In this document: positions 36,501-49,759 of the stretch, piece after piece
Layout of the letters: each line of letters begins with the position of its first letter
Numbering within the stretch: the first letter of the stretch is position 1
NCBI GenBank assembly: GCA_019614645.1
Contig: JABWDB010000008.1
Coordinates: 9,424,001 to 9,488,000 of the forward strand
Origin: Stratiolaelaps scimitus
Lineage: Eukaryota; Arthropoda; Arachnida; Mesostigmata; Laelapidae
Direction of reading: 5' to 3'
Length of the DNA stretch: 64,000 bases
Made by a program: the position numbers and the translations under genes
The notes under the pieces: generated by a model
The model's database searches: none
The model's input: only the letters and a program-made list of their open reading frames with translations
What the model was told of the DNA's origin: nothing

Positions 36501-39500
36501 TCGTCATTAGCCGTGCCATCCACTGCCATCCGACAAGGCAAGTGCACCCGGGCTAGAGCTCTTAGCATCCACTGTGTGTGTGAGAGCAGGTCGACGAGGC
36601 AGAAGCCGTCCAGCTTAGGGGCGTCCTAATGGGGATCAACCTGGAGGCTGGGCTGGGATGCAAGCCAAGATGGCATTCGCAATGCATCCATTCCAGTTTA
36701 GTAGTTATCTCAGTTCGAGCAGCAATGCTCCTCCTTTGAGTTTTCCCATCGCGACGACCGCGTCCCGCTGCACCCGAACAGCTAATGCGACTAAGATGAA
36801 TAGCGCTCGTTTGTAAAGCTTTCCTTTGCCACGATGGATGCATTCGGCTGCGAGTTTTGCTTCGCGATGCTGAACTTCACCCAGGAGGATTTTCGCCGAT
36901 ACACTGTTCATGGCACAAAGCTGGCACGGGAAGGCAAAAGGCCATCTCGAAAGGCAACGACATAAGCTTTACCCCGATACACAGAGAGAGAGTGAGAGAG
37001 AGCGTGGCTTAGTTGCTGGCCGACGCTTGCTATTTGCTAACGAGCGTGTCTTCGTCGATGCTATTGGCCGCGCCAAACGCTAGCGAGTTCTACCACTTCT
37101 AAGAGTGATTGGCCGAAACGGGCCGACGTGATCTGCTGCCGCTGTTCTATCTGAACTATAGCAGCGCTTGAGGGACGACTCTGTGATCGTTGCTTAACGC
37201 TCGGGGCCTTAGGAACCTCTAGAGCATCCATAATATTGATTCATCGAGTTTGTGCGCTGTCGAGTGGCCGCTCGATGGCTCGAACTGGCAAAGGCAAGCT
37301 ACTTCGCAGGTTTTTGCATTTTGGCTACGTTCCCGGAATGAAGCAATATTTGGCTATTACATAATTGCATTTGTCTCCGTTCTGGTGGTTTTTCGACCTA
37401 AACTACGACGAACTAGGTAGTCACACGCGAGCTTAGGCTTAGAAAAGCTGAGATCCACTGATAATTGACCTTTCCTAAATCATCTGATCAATCGAATTGC
37501 AGTAAACTACCCGCAATGCATAACAGAATACGATCATCCTGTGTATAGAGCAAGATATGCAGCAATGCCCTTGAAGATGGCTAATCAGTGACGGTGTCAC
37601 CTGTTGGGAATCTGGCTACCGATGCAGGTAAGAAATTAAAATTTTTGGGGATCCCGATAGACATATTGAGTCTGCTGTTTTTTTTTAAATCGACCATTAC
37701 ATACGATCCAGAGTTGAAAAGCTACCGTAAATCACTCTTAAGTGTCGACTCAATAAAAACAAAAACGCCCTGACCATTCGATGATGTTTGAGTATCATTC
37801 GTGCATAGCTTGGTGAGAGTGGGATAATCACTTAAAATGATTAGACAGGATCTATTTCCCATACTCAGCCTGCTGTAAACCTATGTGCATTTAGGAAGAG
37901 CTCATGCATCATTCCACAGGACACGGGGTCAGCACAAATTCAAAGGCATATCCCTGCTCAGATCTCCTCAAGTTATTTCCATGCTTATAGTTATATGCAT
38001 TTAGGGGTAGGATAGTGGATTTGTATATGTTTTTATATAAACTGCACCAACAGCTTCAACAAATGGAAATCGACAAAAGATACAATATTCGTTAAAAATT
38101 TCTGCATAGACACACGCACGCGCTCTGATTTCCCATACGTGCTGCACCCGTCCCCGACTTCGTATCCACCGAAGCCAGCCTTGAGCAAACTCTGGCCAGG
38201 TTTCGTTAGCATGTGCACACGGTGCGATGTCACGGTCATCTACGGATCTCCTTCACCACAGGAGAAGGCCCGGTCGCGAGAACGACCTGGGGATCGATTT
38301 GAGGGAACTATTTTCCTATTCCAGGAACTATCAATCCTGGTCCCGTTTAGTGGCATTTGTTTGTCGTTCGCCTGGCTCAACGTTGAGAAACAACCGCTAA
38401 CTTCTCGATGTCTCTCGGCTCAGCTAAGGCCAAAAGCTTTCCGGCTTCCCGTCGCCTGTTCAGGCAACGAGTCAGCGAGCCTGTCTGCAAATGTCACATT
38501 CCGTCAGAATGTGTATGTAGCTAGTGAACGGGGAAATGCATGGCGATACAAACGGCGGCGGACGATGGTCGGAGCCGGCCGCTCGGGGACAGGGGTGTGT
38601 GGGGGTGATGGCCGCCGGTGGAAGCCAAAATCGGGGGGCACCCATTGTGACTGCGTGTGTGACCGGTTTGTGTACACCCCGACGCGGCGTTCACGCATAC
38701 ACCCACACATGCGGGTACATCTACCGACTGGCGGCGGGTACTCGATTAAGAAGTCGGCGACATGGAAATGTATACGACGGAATGCTGCGTAAAAGTCACA
38801 CACGCGATATTTAAGCTACTCGACTAGCGTCCTGGTTGGTGTACTTCTCTCTCGCTTGCAGAAGAGCTACTAGAGCGTCTAGCAGCTTCTGTGGGTGAGA
38901 GAGCTCTCATACTCAGCCTATTGATTATTAATATTATTATTATTATGATTGTTGTTGGCCATGTGTGGCATTGAGTTTCTTTCCTGGCTAAACTGGACTC
39001 GCATGTACGCGCCCATCGGGTTATACACACACACACACACACAGACACTGTTCACCATCGCATGTGGTGAGCCCATGTCACGATACGAGTGACGAGTTGT
39101 TAGAGGGCCTGGCCGGAGTCAGACGACCTTTCTTGTTGAGAAGGCGCCTCACGTCACTGTTCACGGACGGCGACACAGAGGATCGTTGCGTTGATCTGAC
39201 CTGACGCAGTTGAGCTAAAAAAAACGACAAGCTATACACAGGATGAGAGATTATCGATGGAACAGGATCAATTTCGCGAAACGTTCGATTTCGCATAAAG
39301 CTTCGTGGATATGTTATTATATCTATTAGTTGGAAGGGCTGCATGTAAAAAAAAATAACATGAAACGATGTCACGCGCGAGTTTAACATCGAACACTGTC
39401 GATAATACGACAGCAGCGAGCATAGCAACGTAGAAAATTTGCTATGAAGAAATTTTCGGTGCAAATGTAACCAGATCAACTAACTAGTAATCTCACTTCA

Positions 39501-40109
39501 TCGGCAAAGCGTATCGATCAGTTCGTTGGCTATTCCCTTCCCTGTATATGTCGAATGAAGGTAACCCACATTCACGCGCATGTCTATCAGGTCGTGCTGG
39601 AGCTGTCCGGCAGGAGTGGCGTCTACTTTTGATGACACCTTGTATGGCTGCTCAATTATTAATATCCTCCAATTACATTATCGTATAATCGGTTATGTGC
39701 TTGGTTCGTTCAGCATGTATGTAAGTCTCAACAAAAATATATCATATCATTTTCGATTGGTAATTACCTCGTTATTCGCCTCATTAACGGCTAATTAAAT
39801 GCATCAATCTCAGACGCTGATATTGCCAACTTGTTTCAACTGTAGCTAATGTTATTTATCGAATTCTAGAACTGCTTCACTGACCACACACCATCGGGCC
39901 GACTTGCTTTGTCGAACGCAATTATCTTGCTGCCCGTCAAAGCGATCGAAATCAATCAAAGTGCCCCCAGACATTAGGGTTTCCAACTTGGCGCCGCTTT
40001 TACGCCCACAGAAATCCCCTTCGTAAATACTAGCAACAAAAAAACGACAAGGAGTTCCAAAAATGCAAGAGCCTACATATCAACTTTCATCCACTCCCTT
40101 TTTCCTTCT
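30562..40109. other. gene-poor stretch upstream of the Msx gene
   Basis: About 9.5 kb hold no recognisable gene. They contain TA tracts at 30663-30689 and 32998-33010 and a (CCG)n run at 36451-36471 in a GC-rich island (36300-36640). A long plus-strand frame at 38139-38792 lacks an ATG at its start and any motif. CA/GT repeats lie near 38545-38745 and 39027-39042. Cis-regulatory DNA for the homeobox gene is plausible here but not shown. Confidence 0.5.
36451..36471. repeat. (CCG)n repeat in a GC-rich island
   Basis: Six to seven CCG units are read directly. The surrounding 300 bases are CpG-rich compared with the flanks. Confidence 0.85.
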
Positions 40110-40159
40110 GCCATCATCGTTCGGCTATCACAACACCACTATAATTCCTAACATTAAAG

Positions 40160-40553
40160 ATAACTCTTATAACAATTCTCCTAATCTTAAAAACCCTCCC
40201 TCTCCATAATATAAAATTTAAATACATAAACATTAAATATACCTTCCCTTTTCCTCACAATTTATCCAACTCAACCCAACCAATACAATACCTCCCCCTA
40301 TAATTCACCCTTATCAAATATTTCCCCCCTCCCATCATCTAACAATCTTATCCTCTCACCTAATAAACACCATCCTATCACTAACTAATTACTCACACTA
40401 CAAATTCTTAAAATACACTCTCCCAACCTTTTTACAATAACCAAAAAATATTACTCCCCTTCACATACTACAACAAACCACCAACAACATAATCCAATCC
40501 ATTAACCCCATATACACCCACATAACTTCAAAATCTAATCCCCTCCCCCCCCC

Positions 40554-40592
<39 letters not shown>

Positions 40593-40639
40593 CCCCCCAA
40601 AAAAAAAAAAAATAAAACCCCCCCCCCCCCCACACACAC

Positions 40640-40701
<62 letters not shown>

Positions 40702-40770
40702 AAAAAAAAAAAAAAAAACCCAAACCCACAAACCCTAATAATTTATTTTTTTTTTTCCTACCCCCCCATT
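40160..40770. other. G-free tract with C and A homopolymers, probable sequencing/assembly artefact
   Basis: There is no G in 611 consecutive bases. On the left, G thins out gradually: four between 40110 and 40124, the last at 40159. From about 40541 T also nearly vanishes, leaving C runs of 36 (40555-40590) and 50 (40642-40691) and an A run of 27 (40692-40718). Normal sequence resumes abruptly at 40771. An ordered loss of G, then T, leaving A and C, fits failing base calls along a read better than a genomic repeat. Treat the join across this region as unreliable. Confidence 0.85.
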
Positions 40771-43700
40771 GCTTGTGGATCTGAGAGATTTCAAATGGAG
40801 GATAATTCCTTTGAACGTTGCCGGGTGACATTAGTTACGTATGTCTTCTTCTCGTTGTTGGGTACTCGCCGACAACATCGTAACTACGACTGGAGCATGA
40901 TTTGAATATTCGCTGCAGTACAGCAAACGCATTCGGCCTGTCAAGAAAACTCCTTTGCGAACTAGGGAGTACCCGCAATCGTATTTTGGTACTCACCCGT
41001 TGACAAAATAAATTCTCTCTCCTCTCTCGCTCTCTCTCCACCTCTCGATCCCCAGGTTTTTGATACAATTGTTTGCGCGGATAACATTGTTTTTTTAGAG
41101 AAAAAGAAGCAGAAGATCAAAATAAACTTAGCGGCGAATCGAATGAATCACCCGAAAACCTAGTCTCGAATTAAACCCTTTATTCTGCAAGATACGCCCA
41201 ATGGTTTAGAATACAGATGGTTGATGATTCATTTCTAATTCATCATTAGGAAAAACGAACGTTACAAATCTTAAATATCACCCCGGGAAAATTTTGCTAC
41301 CTCGAGCATCGGTAAAGTTTCACTTTGAAACGAAATGCCCCATAATGTTATATCGTAACCAGGGTACTGAAATGTGACGCACACGTGAATGTCGCGGACA
41401 CAACATTGGTGATGCCTGTTCGCATGTTCGTAAAAAAAGATTCTAACATATCTATTTTTCAATGAGCTAGCCTCGTGTCATATTGTGCAGGCAGATAGGT
41501 GACGTTTCTCGAGCTGTCCAAGGTTGCGTGGTGGCCGTGGAAAATCACGCCAGTGTTCTTGAAGCCAACAGCAGTTCTGAACGTTCTCGAGTTATGCTCA
41601 GAACCTATAATATTTAGCAAACATAGGCTGTCGCTGAGTTTCCTCTGTTGTTGACCCCGACAACAAACGTGCGCCACACAATGACTTCTGTTGTAGATGT
41701 GTGCATATGTTTACACCACATTCGTGGCAATCACCGATCGCTGTATAATTGTCGGGTTCATTTTGCATGTCCTGCTCCCGCGCTGTCGAAGTGAGCCGAT
41801 GCACTTTCGCTTTGAGGAGTGACGTCCCGTCAACGCGGCCCCGCCCGGCCGTGAAGACATCTCAATCCGGTAGCAAAAATATTTCCAATGTGAGTGTGTT
41901 GTGTGAATATTGGTGTCACGCCATGCACATTCGGCCACAAGTTCCAACACCGCGGGCCACTTACTTGGAAGCATACGTGCTTGCGACCGGGCATAATAGA
42001 TATAACATCGTACAAATTATTCCTCGAAATTGACTGCCCGCAACATGTGCGTCATTCTCTTCTCTTCGTAACTGTGGCCACACGACTTCTATACGATGGA
42101 TAGCGGTGTCATATCTGGACTTCGACGTATGAGCGTGCTCCCCGCCAGTGATCGATGCTTGATTTCGACGAGGCGGCTGCGGCTCTCTGGTCGTGATACA
42201 GATGCACGCCAAATTTGCGTCACTGATCAATCCGCGTATCCGATATTCCGACTACTGTTGATTCGTCGCTCAATCGACCGAATCGCGATTGAATATGTCA
42301 TTTTGTATTGTCAATACCGTTGTTGAAACTATTGTCATAGAGCATCTCGCCGGCCTATCTGCGCCATTATTCTGCTGGCGGGTAGCTAGCTAGCTATCTG
42401 TCTCAATCTGGACGACTGCCAACCCTCGAGTTTCATTATTTCGCTTCGTTCGGGAGCTCAATCATGACCCCAATGTCCTCACGGTAGCTGCACGGCTTCC
42501 GTATTCTCTTTGTGGCTGTCCTTATTGTTGATGCCTGTTGTTAAGAAGACCACGGTGCAAATTTCTTCTTGCAACGCAGCACAAGCATTTACGGAAGCAT
42601 CATTGTCCCTCCCATAGCCCTATTACGGGAAGAGCTCCACGCACAATCACCATCCACACACACACACACATACGCACATAGCCAGACATAGACAAACGCA
42701 TGAATATACACCGGTCGTGTGCTCGGGTCGTGATCAACATTAAGCTCACCTCTCATCAATGAGCTCTGTCGCTCAGCTTCTATCGGCAGATAGGTAGGGT
42801 AGGTGTTCTCTGTCCTCTGGCACGCGTATGCGGTCGGTCACCTCGTTGTTATGTCGGGCTTCTTCGATTCGGCTTGGTCTTTATTTTGACGGATGACCAT
42901 CACACGGGGACGGTGTGATTCGGGAGGAGCGTTGAAGTTGAGAAGCTCTTCAATTCCACTCCACCTCGGTGTCTCCTTGCTGTAGCAGGCTTCCTATGTG
43001 TACGCATGTGTGTTTGTGTATAGCTGTCTCTGGACAGCTCAGTTTTTCCCGGTGATTTTTTTTCGCCGTCCGTGCAGACATTCGTGGTGTCTCCAGTGCT
43101 TCAAACATCCATCTCTCTCTCTATCATCTGCTCGACCTGTACGCCGATACACAATTGTTACAATATCCCCCTCCTCTACGACGGCTTTTTGGGAAACAAC
43201 AACAACAACAACAACAACCCGGTGTGCCTCTGATTTCTTCATCAATTTTGATTCCTCTCAATAAGTCTCTATCGATCTCTTAATAATGGAACAGACAGAT
43301 AGAAAGGAGAGAATGGTGATTACTGCAAACAGCTGATTGTTCTCTGATTGACTTCACTTGCGACGAAGGCGAAAACGCAGCATCGGACGGGCGCGACCGA
43401 TTTTTTCTTATTGCTGCCAGCCGCTCAATTGTCGCTGCTCCGAAGCGCAGACTCGCACATGAGAGCGGCATTCAACTAATAGAGATGTGACTGGATCTAG
43501 TCTTCATCTATTTCGACACGAACACCTACTGACCTGACGAGTCGTAAAAGAGTAGGAGGAGGAGGCACCACAGCACAATCGAACGACAACGAGAAGCAGC
43601 CAGTCGTCAAACTAGTGAAGTGACTACCGAAGCGGATTAGCAGACAGAGGCCGAGCGACCGCGGTCAGAGGACGATGGATCGATGAGGTGACGGATCTCT

Positions 43701-43892
43701 CCGGCTGATCAATCACCGGCTCCAGGGAACGGCGGGGCCTGACGCTGACGGCTGTCCCCATTGGAACAGAAGAAAGAGGGGCAATATGTGAGAGTGTGAG
43801 CGAACACCGCCGGGACCGGCTCGGAGATATGCCACGGCCAGCGACAATTGATACGACCACTACTACCACTACTATAATAGATCCCTGCTTGT

Positions 43893-43934
43893 TTGTTGGC
43901 CTGATGTGACGTTGCTTGTTGGCCTGATGTGATG
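43893..43934. repeat. direct repeat, period 23
   Basis: The sequence ttgttggcctgatgtga occurs twice with a period of 23 bases and few differences between units. Confidence 0.8.
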
Positions 43935-45913
43935 TTTCAATTTTCAGTGGCCGCTACTGCTACTGCCGTTGTCGATGCTGAGATTGTTCATGCTATTTCG
44001 ATTTGATCCTTCAAATTGGCACACTATTGGACATATAGCCACGGCAGCGACACACACACACAATGTGCTACCGTCGTCATGACGAGGCCATGCCAATAGA
44101 CGGAGAGAGCGAGAGAGCACCATGGATGATTGCGCTGATGATCGACCGTGGTTGGCGCGGTCGGGTTCATCTCTGTTGAGGTTGCCCATTTCAATTGTCA
44201 TGCGTACATCCACACCAGATACAATATATAATAGAGACAGCGAGGGATGAAGCTGGCGGATGGGCACAAGGGCGAACGAGTCGCCGCAAGTGAGTCGCAA
44301 TTGAAATCAAAATTGAGACGCGATCGGCTGTTGTTACTCGTTCCCGGCTACCTTCGGCGACAGGACTCTGCGGCCGTAGCTAGCGCATTCGAGTGATCAG
44401 TTTCGCTCTTGCCTGTGGCTGCGGCTGCTGTGGTTTGAGGTGACGTTGATAGCGATGATGAGAACCGTCACGCGTTCGTTAGCTACCGACAGGATTGAAA
44501 AGAGCGATTTTGGCAAAAAATAAAAATGAGCCGAACTAACTACCCGACAGGCGTGGAGCAGAAATAAGCTCTGTCCATTCGCTAGGCCGGGGCGGTGGCA
44601 ACGGCAGTACCCGCCAGTTTGCCTCGCCCTTTATGGTAACTGACCGTTAATATGTCGTGGACTCGATACGGTGGAAGCTTCGACTCTCGTGGGCAAGTCG
44701 GAACGTCACGAGGGAGATTTCTCTCTGAAGAAACAGTGATGCCATCGATGGATGAGAGAGCGCGGTATGACAAACGCGTGCACAGCATGATTGACATCAT
44801 TGTGAAATACAGGTACACTCCTGGTCGATTGAGTTGGCCCGTCCAGTTATTAGCCATTATTACAGCAGGCACATAGTACAGACAATACGAACAATGGCTA
44901 TGCAGAGGGATCGAATTGATTCAATAAACGCTATGCCCATTTGAATGCCTGGCCAAATCTCGAAACGGCGGTCGGCAATTCATTAGTAGATATTGTGTGA
45001 GTTCGTTCACGACTAGAATACAGTAGATGCATCGCGTCCGGCGCTGATTACCCGACTTGGACAAGTAGTAATAGTGGGAGAGTGGAAGATATCGGTCGAC
45101 TGAATGACGCACAGCTGTGATGTGTGGTATAATTAACGAATTTGACACGAACGGATAATTAGTGCATAGAAAGCATTAATTGGCAATTTGTAATCGTCAG
45201 TGATGTTCGCAACTCATATCGCCACACAGATTCGGCTCTTGCCGATTCAATACCAGCAATAATAATCATAATAATAATAATAAAAACGAATGGCGAGAGT
45301 GGTAACAGCAATTACATTATATTAATTAACACGAACAGCACCAACACTGGCAGCAACAGCATGGCTGCAATTTGGCTACGATTTATGGTTTTGCCATTCT
45401 GATTTCTCTCGTTTGAGCAATGGTCTTCAATGTACCGCCTCCATACAACATCTTGTCGCAGCTTCTCGCTGGATGCTGGCACTGGCGCACAAATCACCGC
45501 TGCCCGTACGCAAAACGCGGATAGAATACTCATTAAATGATAGTTCCTTCCTTGCTACAGTGAGCAAGCAGCAAACAGCAGCAGCAGCAGCTTCGGCAGC
45601 GAAGCATACTTCTTGACACAAGCCACGATCAAGACACTTGCAATTCTCAGAAAGGGTTTGACTGCCCGAGAACAATAGGTATTCTCATAGCACATGGTAG
45701 GGTCGAGTGTCGTAAGTGCATTTTGCCACATAGTATCATTCCGCCGTTTATATTATACTTCATATGTATGAGTACGATGTGCGAGAGTGATGCAATCGTA
45801 TGGCCATGCAATGATGTTCGGTGTACGCAATCGCCAGCAGAGACAGATATGTCGCATATCAGTAGCCCCCATGAATAGTCCTGCAAGTACAGTGATACCG
45901 TTTGCACCGTACA

Positions 45914-45916
<3 letters not shown>

Positions 45917-45948
<32 letters not shown>
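45917..45948. repeat. (TA)n microsatellite
   Basis: About 16 uninterrupted TA units. Confidence 0.9.
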
Positions 45949-45950
<2 letters not shown>

Positions 45951-46712
45951 TACTATCATATATGTGTGTGTGAATAGTGTGGTATGATGGTTGAACGAGA
46001 GACAGGAGGGAAAATGCTAACGAAATTAATACGCTCGGTAGCTTACTGATGCGCCTGGTTAAATATGGGATGACGTGATCCCTTAGCTAACGTTACAATT
46101 TGGCACATGATGTAAGAACATTTCATACACAATGCGCGTACTAGCACGTCTTTCGGGTTTAACACAAGAGGTAATCCAAGCAATATGTAACCTCCTGTCC
46201 CTCGTTCAGCCATCATACCATCTGTGTGTGTGTGTGATAATAACTATATGAATTCCACTATATCTATTGCATATAGGATTTCTAGACAGAAATTTGTATA
46301 TAAACAAAAAAGAATCAGTCAAACAACGATTGACTTCGAAACAACCCGACAAACCCCGTCTTGACCCGGTGACTAGTTTGCCTTTACGCCCGGGATCCAA
46401 TCTTGCACACAACATCTGAGTATGTTCTACATTTCAATGTTCTCGTTATTCTCGAAACAAATTCGACTATTTGAATCGACAATTCGATGCAATGCTTCAT
46501 CATTTCCTCACCTTCGCCAGCTCCCCGGCGATACGGGTCGCACGTCTCTGGTTATCATCGAGCTTGTTCTATCTCCTTTTGGGTATTCACCCGCGTCGTT
46601 CTCCGCCAGGTCGTTCGCTTCGTCTGCGGGATTCATCTGTGGCCAACTCTCGCCGTTCCGTTGTTACTAATTAACGAATTTCACGATTGGGTGGTCGCCG
46701 GCTCGCCATTTC

Positions 46713-46745
46713 TCCCTCTTTCTCTCTCTCTCTCTCTCGTTCAGT
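46713..46745 (+). promoter_or_regulatory. possible core promoter: CT tract and TCAGT initiator
   Basis: A CT run at 46713-46739 abuts TCAGT at 46741-46745, an arthropod initiator match, about 95 bases before an ATG in good context at 46836. The surrounding DNA is CpG-rich. Confidence 0.3.
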
Positions 46746-46835
46746 CGCCGCTTTGCGCGCCCGCGGTATCAACGACTTCAGCTAGCGCAGACAGTGTCCG
46801 CTATCGCAACACAGTGTCAAAGAGGCAAAATTATC

Positions 46836-46991
46836 ATGGCGGTACATGGTATCGAGACGAGGGGAACAGCCCTAGCGGCGGCGGGCGACAAACGCCCGTG
46901 GGCAAAACTGCAATCGAGCAGCAGAAAGCGCATTTCGCCTGATCTCTACGAGGACGACACCAAGTCGCGTAGTGGAACGCGTGCGCCGTGA
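46836..46991 (+). CDS. candidate first coding exon or small ORF, 51 residues, unassigned
   Basis: The ATG context is ttatcATGG. The product starts MAVHGIETRGTALAAAGDKR and continues with a basic Ser/Arg patch (SSSRKR) and an acidic patch (YEDD), and ends at TGA. This polar, charged composition is typical of a disordered N-terminus. A donor such as CGC|GTAGTG near 46967 could splice it to a distant exon, which I cannot locate. No family is recognised, and it may be a chance frame. Confidence 0.25.
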   Translation: MAVHGIETRGTALAAAGDKRPWAKLQSSSRKRISPDLYEDDTKSRSGTRAP

Positions 46992-47014
46992 TGCTTGATC
47001 CTACTAACACATAC

Positions 47015-47165
47015 CTCCCGCCGGCTGGATTCGGATACGCCGAGATCAGAAAACGTGTGGGGGCATCGTAGATATTGGCGAATCTGTAATGCCCGATAAT
47101 TTGTACAGTTCGCCCGGTGCCACTCCACGGGACGGTGGTTCGACGCAGCACCGAAACGCGTACAC
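47015..47165 (-). CDS. candidate internal exon, unassigned
   Basis: On the minus strand a strong acceptor (ccctttgttttag|GTG) and a strong donor (GGGAG|GTATGT) bound 151 bases that are open in two frames. One frame reads VLRRTTVPWSGTGRTVQIIG then HYRFANIYDAPTRF, with ordinary codon use. The other reads CTRFGAASNHRPVEWHR and so on. No flanking exon or family is recognised. Confidence 0.25.
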
Positions 47166-48180
47166 CTAAAACAAAGGGAAGTGATTAGCGCGGGGTGGCT
47201 CCGGGCTCGAATCGAAGACGAACGAGCCCAAGTGGCATTCGTGCGAACGTCTGAGAGCGGCTGAAGAAAACGTGGCCTAGACGCGAACATTTTGACTAAT
47301 TCTCTATTGCATTTGTTGTTGTTATTATTGTTCTCCTTCGTTTCATCTCTGCTGGATTGTTGTTGTCGTTGTTGTTACTATTATTGTTCATGCCGTTCAC
47401 GACAAGGTGCGAAATGCGCGCCGCCTATGGGTGTCGGTCACCTCGGCCAACGCAGGGTGGCATGTGGCGCACGGGGCGCGAAGCGAACAGATATTGGGAC
47501 GCCGGCTCGAGTAGATGGGCGGTGTTTTATCCCGCTCGTCTTCGACTGATCACCCTGTGCTGAACTTGCTCGCGTCGTGGTCGTTCTTCTTTTTTTTTGC
47601 TTATTAGTACCTACGCAGCAGCAGCACCCGTCATTGTAGGAGTGGTAGCGGTGTCTTCTTCTCATTTCGCTAAGAAATACAATTGACGAAGCGAGAGAGA
47701 AAGAGACCGATATATATATATATATATATGTATAATATATATGTATATGGCAAGAGGACGAGAAATAACGAGAGAGAAATGTAAGCATACTAACCGCGAA
47801 ATTTCACAGCCTTTTTCACAGGCGGGTGAAGAGAAACCGCCTCCGAAATTGAAAACCGACAACGCGTAAAGGTGTCTATCTATTAGACGCAGCAGTTTCT
47901 TGAGGAACACTATATCAGCGATAGTGTTGCCGTTGCTAAATGCTACGAGGAGATGATGAGAGCTGAGGCACGGACACGGGGTGATGTGTACGCCGTCTAT
48001 GGCCACCCGGCTTCGCGTCACGGTGGCCCGTACATCGTGCGTCGCTTCGGTCGAGAGATACAGTCGTAGCCATCGAGTAGTTTCGTTGAGAAGTAAAAGA
48101 GAATAGCCAGTTGCTATTGGAGTCGATGATTTAAAAAGTAGCGTACGGATAGCGGCAATGCTAACGAGTGTGGGCGATAC

Positions 48181-48212
<32 letters not shown>

Positions 48213-49715
48213 CTATACACACAGGTTTTCTTCATACCGTAACTGCTACTTGGACTGCGAGGGATCATGCATTCATAAAAATAGAAAAATATACAGATAG
48301 ATATACGTATGTACATAGACGCTTGGGTTGCAGTCCACTGTAATCTATGGGGCTGGTATTCATATGAAAATACAATACCGGGGCAATACGTAAGCAAACG
48401 TCACACGTTACCTTTACACGGATTTTAGTTGTAAATACAATTTCTACACTTTCGATTGTGCAACGAAACTTCTGGAGATAGCTCGACATACGTATGCTGT
48501 AATATTAACGTCCGCTGCCCAGACACACCATCGCTGCTGCGACGACGGCATCAATTACCATTACGACAGGGCAAGTTTGTGTTTACAAGGTTTCCAAATC
48601 TATCCAGGTTATAGGCCTGGTGGCAGTGTTCAAAACCTCGGTCTCTCTTGTTGCATATTGACATCTTCGAGCGAATATATGATTTTGTTCCGACACCGAC
48701 GCAAGAGTCACCCATTCCAGCCAGAGAGAAGTGTCATTGCGCCGCCTTTATCCAGTGTGCCGTCTCGTTGCCGTCGTGTAATCAGCGTGCACACCACATA
48801 GTCATGGTATTTAGTTTGCCGATGATGTTTCGTGTTGATGAACAATAATAGCCAAGATCTATTTGTCGATAAATCGTTTACGCCAAATCTGTTGTTACTC
48901 GAATCAACGGTATCTGTGTAGTCTCCCCTCCCCTACGACGCGTTCGTAAGGAACCGCCACGTCGGTGTTCAGCCGCCAGTTCGAGTGCAAGGCAATTAGG
49001 CATTCAGGGTGCTGTCATAATTCCGGTGTCATAACACCATCCGCCTCAAAGAAATAGCGATGCTTACCGAACTCGTCCGAGATTTGACACCCATTTGTGG
49101 CGCCGCACACCCTCCGCTCACCGCCGTCTCAGTATCCAATGCCTGTAGAACGGCGGCTGTGTTACCGGCACTTGCCACTCGGATCCCGCAGATCTTCGAC
49201 AGGAGACTTTGTTAGCTTGTTGCCGATTCGATCAACGATGTGCGATAGCAACGCAACTCATTTCAGCAATAGTCGACCCCAGACACACATGCGCACATCG
49301 AACATTTGAAGAAACAAAAACGGCCGACGCATGGATCGACCGATTGGCCACCGGCACTAGAGAAACTCAAAAGGGAACTTACTAATCAGCCCAGCCCAGC
49401 CCTGCTCTGCGGGTCAGACGGACCAGGCAGAGAAGTCGACGAGGGGAAGGACGTCGATCTTCGCCACACCGATCTTCACTTTAAGTCACTCTCCCTAGCG
49501 CTCACCCTCTGGCTACCTGATGAATGCTACCCTTCTAACTTCGTATGTATTTCGGTTGGTGGCTTTCTTCAATTTCGATTGGTTCCGTTCGCTTCCTCTG
49601 GGAGAAATTGTTAAGACAGCGCAGGCAAATCGTTTGCGGCAGGGAGACGACTGCTTGCCGCTCCGGGACTACTGCTGCCCTTCGATGGCGTCGATTTAAG
49701 AGAAACAAAGGTACT

Positions 49716-49759
<44 letters not shown>

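Larger units (their letters stand above)
40771..46712. other. gene-poor stretch
   Basis: No gene is recognised. Contents include many short overlapping frames at 41271-42230 without motifs, CA repeats at 42655-42668, a CAA repeat at 43196-43218, a 23-base direct repeat at 43893-43934, a CAG run at 45580-45592 and a TA tract at 45917-45948. Confidence 0.5.

Noticed and set aside
38139..38792. 217-codon plus-strand frame
   Set aside because: It begins at GTG rather than ATG, overlaps open frames on the other strand and shows no motif.
40528..40831. Poly-Gly/poly-Phe frames on the minus strand
   Set aside because: They are translations of the G-free artefact tract and not real proteins.
49718..49752. 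Open frames giving long Tyr-Ile runs through TA tracts here and at 51155-51272
   Set aside because: The frames exist only because TA repeats contain no stop in those phases. There is no other coding signal.
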